Shown here piece after piece: positions 1-10,465 of a DNA stretch of 64,000 nt. The DNA lies in assembly GCA_002007465.1 (NCBI GenBank), contig LNAC01000036.1:1810881-1874880 (forward strand), written 5' to 3'. This stretch comes from Ailurus styani. Taxonomy: Eukaryota > Chordata > Mammalia > Carnivora > Ailuridae. The notes under the pieces are model-generated. The model had not been told where the DNA came from and did no database searches. It saw only the letters and a program-made list of their open reading frames with translations. The position numbers were made by a program, and so were the translations under genes. Each line of letters starts with the position of its first letter. The stretch's first letter is position 1.

Positions 1-1640
1 TGTTCAGCAAACACAAAGTATAGTAATCTAAGCATACTAAAAAGAGAGAGTATAGAAAAAAGTAATGGCATTGTATGCAGAAGAGGAAAAGTACAAACTG
101 ATGAATGTTTTAGGCTCTATTGAGCTTGTGAATGGAGGAGTCCTTCATTACCATAGGTAACGCAGGAGGAAAAACAGGTTTGAGGAAGGTAGTTTTATGT
201 TGGACTTTAATTGGAGGAGTTTGTGGCTCATCTACATGGAGTTAATTCATTCTAAATTCAGAGCAAAAAGAAGGGAACATTAATAAAAGTGAAGTTCACA
301 GATAAAATCCAGAGTCTCCCAAATTCCAGTATTTCTTTTATATTCTTCTCAGTACCTCAATTTAATTCACAATTAAGATGGTTCCTCACCTTAAATTGGA
401 TCAGTTACTACACTGATGGTTTCATACCATATTTTTTGACATTTGCTGTGTCCAGACAGTAGGAGTACAGAGATGGTTAAAGTTTATTTCCTGCCTCTGA
501 GAAGTTCTAGAGAGTCACCTTTTCCATGTGTTTTACTCAAACACTATTCCTTTGATAGTCACTAAGTATTGCCCTCAACACTCTGCTTCTCTAAAATATT
601 AACAGAAATTTTTAAAGAGAAGTTCCATGGTCAAATGCATTCAGGAAATAGCTCATATTTTAACCCATTCTTGTTGGTTGACACTGCAATTAGCAACATC
701 ACAATAACAAGAAAACCTGGGGCTAAGAAACTTGCTTAGTTTATTTGGCCATGAAATCCACTGTTACTGGTTATGTGCTTACCATGTATTAATATCATGT
801 TAATAACATTCCCCTTTGTCTTTCATGCCAATTTCCACTAATGCACACCCTAAAGATTGTATTTTTTTTTTATCTCCTTCTGGCCACATTCACAACTGGA
901 CTCTCATCACACACTTTCCTAGAGGGTGGTATGACAAACTTTTCAGCACACTAAGCAGAAGCTTGATTGGGAATTTGAAAATGTATTTCCCCAATAATCT
1001 TTGATTTCACTAACAGTTAGCAAAATTCTGTATTGCTTTCACCAAGTTTCCAAAGTCCATATCATGTGTACTCTAAATCCACCTTACATTAGATAATAAC
1101 TTTTTTGTAAGCACCTAAGCAATAATTATTGTGACATAATGGAATTGAGATGCTGTTTACATACACTAAAACATCTTAAGTTAAATACACGTTTTTAAAC
1201 AAAGTTCACGTACTACCTAAAATCATCTCATATTCCACCATTAGTATGGGCAGAACATTTTGAGAAACCATGAATAGAAACTCTCTTTTCTGTGACCACT
1301 TATATACGTGCAAGATACTAAGATTTTCTGGAACAAAATTTGGAATTAACAGCTGAACAAAAATGTGAATTTAAAGTCAGCTTCTTTATCACTTTTCCTA
1401 GGCAATTCATGTAAACAAGAAAGGTTATTAATTAACTCAACCAGGTATTTAAGCAGGATTCAATAAAAACAAATCAATCATCATGTCCTAAAGGCAACCT
1501 CACTGGGAAAACAAATACCCTGAAATAAAGACCATAACGAACGAGAGCCTGGAAACAGTCAAACAGAACACAGATACTTAAAATACTCAAGCAACAAAAT
1601 TCTACTTGACAAGCAAAAAAAACCAAAAAAGCAAAGTGTA
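1..1640. other. Unique AT-rich sequence, nothing recognised
   Basis: No repeat family, splice-like exon or durable reading frame was recognised. The longest frame is a 62-codon run near 816-1004 with no family resemblance. A short T9 run lies near 862. Confidence 0.5.
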
Positions 1641-1682
1641 TTTTCCAATAATATTTGAAAAATAAATAAATAAAATCCTTAC

Positions 1683-1807
1683 TTTCCACTGCAGCCAAGA
1701 TAACGGATTCAGGGACTGATGTGAGGCGCTTGTTTCTGGGATGGGAACGGAGGCACACCATCTCCAGGTGGACCTGAGATTTGTGTCCTCGTTGGCAACA
1801 AGTTACG
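1683..1807 (-). other. Weak candidate exon or conserved block
   Basis: This block is richer in G+C and CpG than its AT-rich surroundings. On the minus strand it is bounded by an acceptor-like TTTCTAG upstream and a donor-like GTAAGGA (plus-strand 1676-1682) downstream, and one frame is open across all 125 bp. On the plus strand a good acceptor-like sequence (CTTTCCACTGCAG, 1682-1694) is followed by a 26-codon frame ending in TGA at 1775-1777. The translated peptides match nothing I know, and two competing strand readings weaken both. The AAATAAATAAATAAAATCC next to it resembles a CAN-SINE tail, so a decayed repeat is also possible. This is an observation only, not a gene call. Confidence 0.12.
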
Positions 1808-2223
1808 CTAGAAATTCTCAATATTTATAAAGTCTCTATCTCAATAGCTTTATGGTATCATCAGTTTGGAGTACTATTATAAAACACTTATTCTTTAAGA
1901 CACACTGTCAAGACTGGTTGATTGTGGTTTTCTTGAGAAGTTTTAAAACCCCAAATGTTTAGGGTTGGAACTTCAGGATGAGATAACTATGTAGTCCTGT
2001 GAATAAAACAATCGAGTGCTGTATCACAACTGCAGTAGGTTTTGTGGGCCTCCCTGAACACCTAATCAAACTACCACCTTTAAAAAAATAAAATGAAATA
2101 TGCATTTTTACATGCATATAACATTAGAAATGCTAGAAATATTTTGGGTACCAAGTTATCATAAGTTGGAAATTGTGTGCCCATTATCTCCACCACCACT
2201 ACCACTGTAACAACTACCACTAA

Positions 2224-2390
2224 TTAACTTTTATTGAAAACCTACTACCTGTGAGCTATTTTGCAAAGACCTTTATATGATTTCATTGATCTTTAAAGTA
2301 ATTCTTCCATTAAGTATAATTCTACCATTAGGTCCCCTTTTTCACTAGGGGACAGGAGACTTGTAGACACTGACAGATGGAATGCATTTT
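2224..2390 (+). mobile_element. MIR/L2-like ancient fragment
   Basis: The text follows the usual MIR core order: a 'TTTATTGAAAACCTACTACCTGTGAG' type segment, then an 'ATATGATTTCATTGATCTTTAAAGTAATTC' type segment, then 'CCCCTTTTTCACTAGGGGACAGGAGACTTG'. It is heavily diverged, so family and limits are approximate. Confidence 0.4.
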
Positions 2391-2609
2391 TTCATATTTA
2401 AACCAAAATGGATGTACACAACCCATAAACAAAGACTAACTGACATTCTTCCTCTGAAATAACTTTCGTGGCAACATTTTTGAAAGAGTGTAAAATACAA
2501 ATTCAGTCCTTGGTATATTTTAGGTGCTCAATACCCGTTAGCTTTCTAATCCTCTTTCAAATAAACTTGGTAAAGTAACACAGATGGTGGCTGTGCCTTT
2601 GTGCATTTT

Positions 2610-2735
2610 TCTCAATGGGCTTATTGTATCACTGACAATTATTTAAAGTAGACAGAACTAGTGATTAATAAAGGGAATTGTGATTTACTCAAGTCATACA
2701 GCTGGTAAATGATGAGGCCAGAATGAAAACTAGGA
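2610..2735 (+). mobile_element. MIR-like fragment
   Basis: It shows the MIR 3' half pattern: ACTCAAGTCATACAGCTGG then TAAATGATGAGGCCAGAATG, which corresponds to the well-known 'caaggtcacacagctagtaagtggcagagcc' region. Together with the preceding fragment it may be one MIR or two neighbours. Confidence 0.45.
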
Positions 2736-3690
2736 CTATGAATTCTAGATACAATACTGTATTTGCCTTGGACAGAAAGGGAGATTTCTTTCACACCCCT
2801 TAGAATTTGGGATGAATTTTGTTACCCTGTAAGAAACATAGAGGAGTTTTAGGACACACTTAGAACCATGTAGAATGGGAAAAGATAAAGAAATGACAGG
2901 TACAATACATGAAAGAGATGACAATACAATTTCAGGCATGCCAATCTGCTTGGAAAGCCCACAGTTTCAGGAGAAGTCTCTACAGCAGCAGCTTTAGAAA
3001 TGAAAAATGGATTGTATAAGTGTCTTACATTTCAACTAAGTGTTCAACATATATAAAATGGGATGCCTGCAAGAGTTTAACAGGATTAAACCAAGGATCA
3101 TACCAAAATGACAGCTCCACTTAAAGGATGAATTGTAAAGTCACAAAAGTTACTGAGAGAGGTCAAGCCACAGCAGGAATTTATTGCTAAAGGATTGATG
3201 AAGTGACATTTTCCAATAAAGGGAGATGAAGATCATTTTGAAAAATAAAATCAGAATTATATCCAGAGCTCTTGGGAAAGAGTCAAGAAGCCTTATCAGA
3301 AATCTTTTTAAAGGCACAAAATATTTACTATATGACCAAACAGCTCAAAATGTCTGTATTCAAGTTTAGAAATACAACTATGTCTTAGGAAAACATCACT
3401 CTCATTTTAGCCCATTAAGAGGATTAATTAGTCCCATGTTCCAAACATTAACAATATCTGAAAAACTGTGTAATTAGTAGGCACATAAGCTAACCAAAGG
3501 ACTGTGTTTTGATATATAAAAACCAAAAGATGGAAAGAATGATAAAGGATGAAACTTATTAGTTATTGACACTTATTACATTTGAGTCTAAAGATGCTAA
3601 CATCACCTCTGCATGAGGGTCCCTGGGTAACTTTTCATTGACTTTTGAGACCCTGGGTAACTTTGCATGCAACTTTTTTTTTTATATGAT
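2736..3690. other. Unique sequence with a short direct repeat
   Basis: Nothing coding was recognised. At 3621-3638 and 3651-3668 the 14-mer CCCTGGGTAACTTT followed by T/G and CAT occurs twice, 30 bp apart, just before the L1 fragment. Confidence 0.5.
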
Positions 3691-4142
3691 AGCATTTTTT
3701 TGTTGTTTTTTAATTCTTTATTTAAATTCAATTTAGTTAACATATACTGTATTATTAGTTTCAGGGGTAGAATTCAGTGATTCATCAGCTGCATGTAACA
3801 CCCAGTGCTCATTACATTAAGTGTCCTCCTTAATACCCATCACCCAATTACCACATCCCCCCACCACCCCCATCCAGCAACCCTCAGTGTTTCCTAGAGT
3901 TTAGCATCTCTTATGTTTTGTTTCCCTCTCTATTTTCATATTATTTTTCCTTCCCTTCCTTTATGTTCATCTGTTTTGTTCCTTAAATTCCATATACAAG
4001 TGAAATCATATGGCATTTGTCTTTCTGATTTATTTCACTTAGCATAATACCCTCCAGTTCCATCCATGTCATTACGAATGGCAAGATTTCATTCTTTTTG
4101 ATGGCTGAGTAATACTCCATTGTATATATATACTACATCTTC
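3690..4142 (-). mobile_element. L1 LINE 3' end (5'-truncated), antisense
   Basis: Read on the minus strand it has the end of ORF2, where plus-strand AATACTCCATTGTATATATA encodes the YTMEYY motif in reverse, followed by the carnivoran L1 3' UTR with its 'ACCCAGTGCTCATTACATTAAG' and 'ACCCATCACCCAATTACC' segments. The T-rich left flank fits the reverse of an A tail. It is a dead copy with only the last few dozen ORF2 codons. Confidence 0.85.
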
Positions 4143-5485
4143 TTATTTAGATGACAGTTTTTATTCATGAGATTTCAGCTCAAAGCATTTATGATGTTAA
4201 GATATATGCCTAAATTGCCATTGTCACCACTGAAATAATGAGGGTGAGATAGGATGTATGAACATGGCATAAAGTATACAGGAGATGACCAGTAAATGCA
4301 TGGGAAAAAAGTGAACTGACTTACTGAGGGTCACATTACTTTTTAGGAGCACAGGAGTCATTAGTTAAACCTATGTCATTTGAAAAGGAAATCATGAGTC
4401 TGAATATAGAGAATTCCCTGTGCTGACTTGTCTCGCCTTTGTTCTACCATTACCTTGCAAATATTCCCTGTATGCACAGATTTATCTTTCCTTTTAAACC
4501 ACATAAGGCTAGAACTGTAACAATTTGTAAGTCTCCTATTTTTCTAATTCACACATGTATATTTTCTTACTAAAATGGGATTGTTTGTTGTTCTACTTCC
4601 TAAAGGGGACTTCCATAGAATTTTGAGGTCCCTTAAACACATTTTCTTGGAATACGGTCTTCAAGAATTATGTGTAAATAGCCATCTGAATCTCAGGTTT
4701 GACTAACAGTACCCGTATACTTTATGTTTACTCTTGGAAAGGTCCCAAACCTAGAGCCCAATGCTTGGAGTTTATGTCTATGCTGGTTTTGCTAATGGCT
4801 GCTTCCAGGTAAGGTTAAGACCTACTGATATGATGAGTAGAAGAACTGTCGCATGGACAGTAACAAAAATCATCAAGCTCAAAAAGGACTATACAACTCT
4901 TATGTTATATGAGTATGTTGTGAAGTGGAAATCTATCAACTGAAATCAAAACACTTAAATCTTCTAAGTCAATTATTCTATAATACATAATTATTGAAAA
5001 ACACAACATATAAATTCTCTATACACTCAGAAAAGCAAATTCAAAAGAAAATACAGGATTTGGGGACAAGTACAAGGATATAAAAAGAGATGATTTAAGC
5101 CACTTTTACACCCAAGAATTTAGCCCTGAGCTGATCTCCCTCACACATTTCTTACAATGTCTTTTTCTTTTTCATGAAACTTGGCCACTTCCAAGCAAAG
5201 ACAACTTGCTTCATCTGGGATTCAATGGGAGAAAAAGCATTATGTTTCCATATTACAGGAAAATGCCCTACTGGACTTACATGGAGAGGCTCTGTCTCTA
5301 TTTGTACTTTATGAATGATTGAAAGACTTTTCAAGAGCAATTTTCACCCTACCTGCTGACATGGGGACCACTGTTCCTTGTAAAACATTAATGCTCTGTG
5401 GAGTCATCCCATGCTGCTAGAGAATTTTGAGAAACTCACTTACCTCCTTGGACTTTAATCCTTATCTTCTAGAGGAGATAACGAT
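4143..5485. other. Unique AT-rich sequence, nothing recognised
   Basis: Only short chance frames occur here (60 and 62 codons). No repeat family was recognised. Confidence 0.5.
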
Positions 5486-5696
5486 CTCTGAGGTGTGTGG
5501 GTGGCTTAGTCGATTGTCTGACTTCAGCTCAGGTCTTGATCTCAGGGTCCTGGGATCAAGACCTCATCAGGCTCCCAGCTCAGCAGGGAGTCTGCTTGTC
5601 CCTCTCTGTCTTCCTCTGCCCCTCCCCCTGCTCCTATGTGTGTGCACCCTCTTCTCTGCTCGCTCACTCTAATAAAATCTTAAAAAGAAAAAAAAA
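5486..5696 (+). mobile_element. CAN-SINE (tRNA-Lys-derived)
   Basis: A tRNA-like head (GTGTGGGTGGCTTAGTCG, GGTCCTGGGATCAAGACC) is followed by a C/T-rich middle and the AATAAAATCTTAAAAA tail. It is flanked by near-identical target duplications GGAGATAACGAT (5474-5485) and GGAGATAATGAT (5697-5708). The pol III A- and B-box region is diverged, so this is an older copy. Short frames inside it are not genes. Confidence 0.92.
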
Positions 5697-5708
5697 GGAG
5701 ATAATGAT

Positions 5709-6148
5709 ATTTTAAGGTCCCTTTTAGCTCTAACATTCTTTGATTCTAGGAAATACTGTTGAATGCATGGATCTACAGAGAAAATTTTTCTCAATGTAAA
5801 ATTACATGTGTGCATATTCTGCTTCTCAGAGTCCCCACCCTCAAAGAGTCCTTTGCTTCACCTCCTATTTCCTCTTACCTTGTCCAATAGCTGTTCCACA
5901 CTATCAGGGATACCATCTATCCATTTGAGAAAGTTCTTTTTTTATCAATACTTTATAATTTGATTATCATGACCATTTTTCTGGATTCTAACATAAGTGT
6001 GAAAGTTTAAGTATATAAAAAACAAATAAATAGGGAGTATGATTCACTTTTATGATATTAGCAGAAAATGAAGACTGAGATTACTTAAAACCAAAAATCA
6101 AAGTTACAGATTTTTGGAGAAGGTTGACAGGGTATCAAAATAATATTA
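5709..6148. other. Unique sequence, nothing recognised
   Basis: AT-rich with no repeat or exon signal seen. A 66-codon frame at 5763-5963 shows no family signature. Confidence 0.45.
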
Positions 6149-6482
6149 CTGCTGACTCTTGAACAACAGGGGCTTGAGCAGCATGGGTCCACTTATACAT
6201 GATTTTTTTTCTATAAATACAGTACAGTACTGAAAAAGTATGTTCTCTTCCTTATGATTTTCTTAGTAACGTTTTCTTTTCCCTTGCTCCCCTTATTTTA
6301 AGAATAAAGTATATAAAACATATGCAAAATGTGTTACTCAACTATTTATGTTATTGATAAGACTTCCTGTCAACAGTAGGCTACTAGTAGTTAAGTTTTG
6401 GGGAAGTCAAAAGTCATTGCTGATTTTCAACTGTGCGAAGGGTCAGCACCTCTAAACCCCTGAATTGTTCAAGGGTCAAGTG
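6149..6482 (+). mobile_element. Tigger-type DNA transposon remnant (MER8-like)
   Basis: The left end reads CTGCTGACTCTTGAACAAC and the right end reads GTTCAAGGGTCAAGTG, which are inverted repeats matching the 'CAGTTGACCCTTGAACAACACGG' termini of a non-autonomous Tigger family. The inner TCCACTTATACATGATTTTTT and AAATACAGTACAGTACTG segments also match that family. It is internally non-coding and was moved by a TcMar-Tigger transposase supplied in trans. The exact subfamily name is from memory. Confidence 0.8.
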
Positions 6483-8183
6483 TACATGTTTTCAGGCCAA
6501 ATGGGTTGCTTTCAGTTATAACATCCAAATAATTGATAAAATGTTTTTATTTCCAAGAACAGCAGGTACCTGGTGGAATGCCTCTGGAAGAATGAGTAAT
6601 AACAACTCATATTTTCAAAGTGTCAAAACACAGCCTCTGATCATGAGTACCAACAGGACACTTGATTTTTGTAGCCTATAGTTTTTCCCCTTGGATTCAC
6701 TTTATGTTGAATAATAAAAATTCTTAATGATTTGTTACAGCCACAATCTCAAAGTATTCAATAACACACACAAAGTGTTTCAGGTTAGATTAAGATTATT
6801 GTAAAAACACATTTGTTATACACAACTAATGAATCGTTGAACACTACCTCAAAACCTAATGATGTACTACATGTTGGCTAACTGAACATAATTAAAAAAA
6901 GAAAAACAAATTTGTCACTGAACAAAGGCAATTTTGTTTTAGATAGGAGATAATACAAAATTTAAAGAGGAAATATTTTTAATGCAAAGTGCTAAAAAGC
7001 AAACCACAGGCCCAAAATGGCACCACGTAAGTTAAGGCCCCAAGCTACTTAGCCAAGATTTACTATCTAACCTAAATACAGTCTCAATTCCCCCCTTACC
7101 CTCCAGGAACATAAACTTTACCCTGTCAGTGTAGGAATTTCCTGGTCAATACTAAAAATTTTACTGATAGAGCTCTTCTGCTCTCCTCAGGAGAGTGACT
7201 TTGCCTCAAATGGTGGATTGTTTGCTCATCATTTTCTTTTTTCTGTTCCCTCTCCACCTTTAAAATTTTTTCCTTTTCTGTAGCCCCCTGGACCTTCCCT
7301 CTACTTGCTAGAGGAGATGATGCCTGATTCAAGAATTGATTAATAAATCCAATGAGAGCTTTAAAATTTACTCGGTTGAATTTATACTATTTAACACAAG
7401 TCTTTTTGATACGTAGACAGAAAGCACTAATGTCTGCGCACCCTTCTTGGTGTTTTTACTTTTCTTAATGGGACAACTACCTAATATGCTGGGAAAACAA
7501 TTAAAAGGTCCCTTAGAGATCCCATGCAATTGAACATGTGGCTTAGAGAGCTGGGAAAACCAACAGCAAGATGTGATGCTGGTGCCTGTCTGCCCTCATC
7601 TAATCATTGACTTTATCGACAAATCATCCCGTTTCTTCTGCATCGTTTCATTTTCTATCTCTGTGGCATCGTGCCATCAGCATGTCAACACACGGACAGC
7701 TTCTACCTTTAAAAATAACCCACACAAAAGCTTCCTTAGGAATCCTTTTTTTTCTCCAGCTTTCCAAACATATTCTATTCCCTTTTATAGCCAAGCCCCA
7801 GAAAAGAATGTTCCGTCTTCATTGTTGTCCCCTCCCCCTTATCCTTCATCCCTTCCTAGTCCCTTCCGTTCAGACTTCTGTACCTACTCACACCATTTTC
7901 CCTGGTTTAGTGGCCACTGCTGCTCAGTCCTCTTAACATCTTCCTTCCAATCTTTTAACCTAGATTCCCTTCCCCCTTTCTTCCTTATCCTCTTTGTCTC
8001 CCCACTTTCTTCCCCTCCTCTCCTCTCCCTCCGCGCCACCCCAGGAGTTCCCATGAAATCTGTTTCCATGGCTTAATAAAGTATCATTTCTATCTCAGGC
8101 ACTAACCTAATTTTTAAACTTGGGATTTAAACATGTTACTGCCTATCAACATCTCCATTAAAAAAAAATTTTTTTTTTTTCCC
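6483..8183. other. Unique sequence with a C/T-rich stretch
   Basis: From about 7740 to 8070 the plus strand is strongly pyrimidine-rich (many CCTTCC and CTCC blocks), which produces long stop-poor frames of 167 and 109 codons that look like low complexity rather than protein. No repeat family was recognised. Confidence 0.5.
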
Positions 8184-8369
8184 GCAGGTGTCTGGGTGTC
8201 TCAGTCAGTTAAGTGTCTGCTTTCAGGTCAGGTCATGATCCCATCGTCCTGGGATCAAGTCCTGCATCGAGCTCCCTGCTCCTTGGTGTGGGGGGGGGCG
8301 GTCTGCTTCTCCCTCTCTCCCTCTCCCCTGCTTGTGCTCTCCTTCTCTCAAATGAAAACTTAAAAATAC
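8184..8369 (+). mobile_element. CAN-SINE
   Basis: The head GGTGTCTGGGTGTCTCAGTC is followed by TCATGATCCCATCGTCCTGG, a G9 interruption where the usual AGCAGGGAG block sits, a CTCCCTCTCTCC stretch and a short A-rich tail. It is an older, mutated copy. Confidence 0.9.
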
Positions 8370-9580
8370 TTGCCTTTGATACATAAAGATTCATCTTAAT
8401 GTTACATCATAGTCAATAAAAATTACTATCTTCCTAAACAAAAGTAACACAAGTTGTCTGACAACCATAAAGTAATATTAATGAATATAAAAGGATGGAT
8501 ATTAGACAGAATAGTTCCAGAAGGTCTGAATACATATATTCTATATAAAAATACCTATTTTCTGCTTGGTTTATGCGATGTTTTCTCACGGATATAAAAG
8601 GTAAAAGATTTTGCAACATAAATTTATGCGGTCTGTTACAGAGTTTTGTAGCCTGTCAAGTCATGTCCACGAAATTGAATTATACTAAAAGAGGTCTAAG
8701 TTCTCTTCCTGACTAATTATAACAGCAACTAATTCAAAACAACTCATATGTGCATACAAGATAAAATATATCCACACAAAATTTTGTAATAAATCATCCT
8801 AGAGGACTGCTGAAAGTCTGAGATTTACGAATTTTTTTTTTAGCCAATAGATTGGATTATGTACTCTGTTTTCTAGCAATAGAAACAAAAGTAATCTGGC
8901 TTTTTCATAACAGGAAGCACTTTGCTTCGTCACTTTGATATCCTACAGATAATCAACATTATTATATGACTTTTACACGAATGCTTCTATGTACTTTTCA
9001 ATTAAGTCAGAAGAGACCATCACAATGACAGACTCAAAGATAAGTATTTGGCTTTTACCTAATTGTACTCTGTACCATTGAGCAGGTAAGTGACAAAGTA
9101 TGCAACACTGTCAATGGGATATGGAGCAATGCTATTTGAAGTTTGTTCCACTTTTTTTTGTAATAAAAACAGGCACACAAAATTTCATTACTTCATATAA
9201 TAAAATAGAGATGACCACATAGATTTTTGGGAAATAATGAATAAAAAGCATTCACTGATTTTAATAAAATAAAATATTTCAGCTTCTAACATAAAAGAGG
9301 CACTATATTATGTATATATTACAGTATGCTTGCATTGATAAAAAACTTTAATCATTTTTTATTTTCCATATCCTTCCCCTCAGTCTTACTCTTTCTACTC
9401 ATACCTTGCTCTCCTCTTATGAAACTACTCCTTTCAGACTCCATGAAGTAGTTTCTTGAGGTCATTTAACACTGACCAGATTATAAAATCCTGAAGACAA
9501 AATCTGTTTCCAATTCATATTTGCATCTATTTTATAGCTCTTGTTTTATCTTGGAGAACTAAGGACTTCATAATTGCATC
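8370..9580. other. Unique AT-rich sequence, nothing recognised
   Basis: No repeat family or exon-like block was seen; the sequence is strongly AT-rich. Confidence 0.45.
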
Positions 9581-9628
9581 AGTTAACTTTCACTGCATGA
9601 CAAAACACTCCCCAGAATAAAGAGTTTG

Positions 9629-9815
9629 TTTTTTTAAGATTTTTATTTGAGAGACAGGGAGCAAGCAGGGGGAGGGGCAGATGGAGACAGGGAAAGCAGA
9701 CTGCCCACTGAGCAGTAAGCCCTACCTGGGGCTCAATCCCAGGACACCGAGATCATGACCTGAGCTGAAGGGAGACGCTTAACCCACAGAGCCACCCAGT
9801 ACCCCTTTCCCCCGC
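9629..9815 (-). mobile_element. CAN-SINE, antisense
   Basis: The plus strand shows the reverse tail (TTTTTTTAAGATTTTTATTTGAGAGACAGG), then GGACACCGAGATCATGACC and GAGCCACCCAGTACCCC, the reversed tRNA-like head. Flanks AATAAAGAGTTTG and AATAAAAGATTTG look like a diverged target duplication. It sits inside what looks like a decayed older repeat (9585-10000). Confidence 0.9.
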
Positions 9816-10239
9816 AATAAAAGATTTGTGTAAAAAAGTTATTCAGCTCATTATTTGGGGGGGGTGGCCTTGGGGACTTAGGCTGGATGGTCACTCTGGT
9901 CCCTGCTGAACTGACTCAAACATACTTGGTTAGCTGTTTGAGCAGCTGTGCCAGTTTCAACTAGACCCTCTCACAGGGCTTGGCTGATCAGTATCTGATC
10001 CACGCTGTCATTGATTCATGCCACAACCTATCCTAGGTTAGATCTCAACATTCCAAGAGAGAAATTTTCAAAGCAAGTCATGCAGACATCCCAGATTCAA
10101 AAATTGGAAAAGAGACTCAATTTTTTCCAAGTAGGATCTGGGAAGTCACACTGCAAGGGCACGAATAAAGGAAGAGAAGAATTTATGATTACTTCTGTAA
10201 TCTGCTGCAATAGTTTTAGTATTTTTTAACAGAGCAAGT
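9816..10239. other. Possible decayed interspersed repeat, family not assigned
   Basis: The order 'GCATGACAAAACACTCCCC' (left of the SINE), 'TTATTCAGCTCATTATTTGG', 'GGCTGGATGGTCACTCTGG' resembles a common old mammalian repeat of the 'aacaaaacaccccaaaacttagtggc ... tttatttagctcac' kind. I cannot name it safely. Confidence 0.3.
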
Positions 10240-10465
10240 TTATCATTCCATATATTTTCAAAATAGTTTTCTTTCTTGATGTAGCTGACACACAGTGTTA
10301 CATTAGTTTCAGGTATGCAAGTTAGCAATTTTACAAGCTTACGAGACATGTTTCTACGTTCACAAGTGTGTCTATCATCTGCCCCTTACATCACTATTAC
10401 AGTATCACTGACCATACTCCTTATGTTGTGCCTTTTACTCCTATGACTTCAAAATAGTTATTTTA
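10240..10465 (-). mobile_element. L1 3' UTR fragment, antisense
   Basis: It has the order TTGATGTAGCTGACACACAG, TGTTACATTAGTTTCAGG, ATCTGCCCCTTACATC and CTCCTATGACTT, which is the reversed 3' UTR of an L1MA-type element. No coding remnant is left. Confidence 0.7.

Noticed and set aside
7573..8076. 167-codon plus-strand frame
   Set aside because: Much of it comes from a C/T-rich tract giving Ser, Pro, Leu and Phe. No domain or splice structure.
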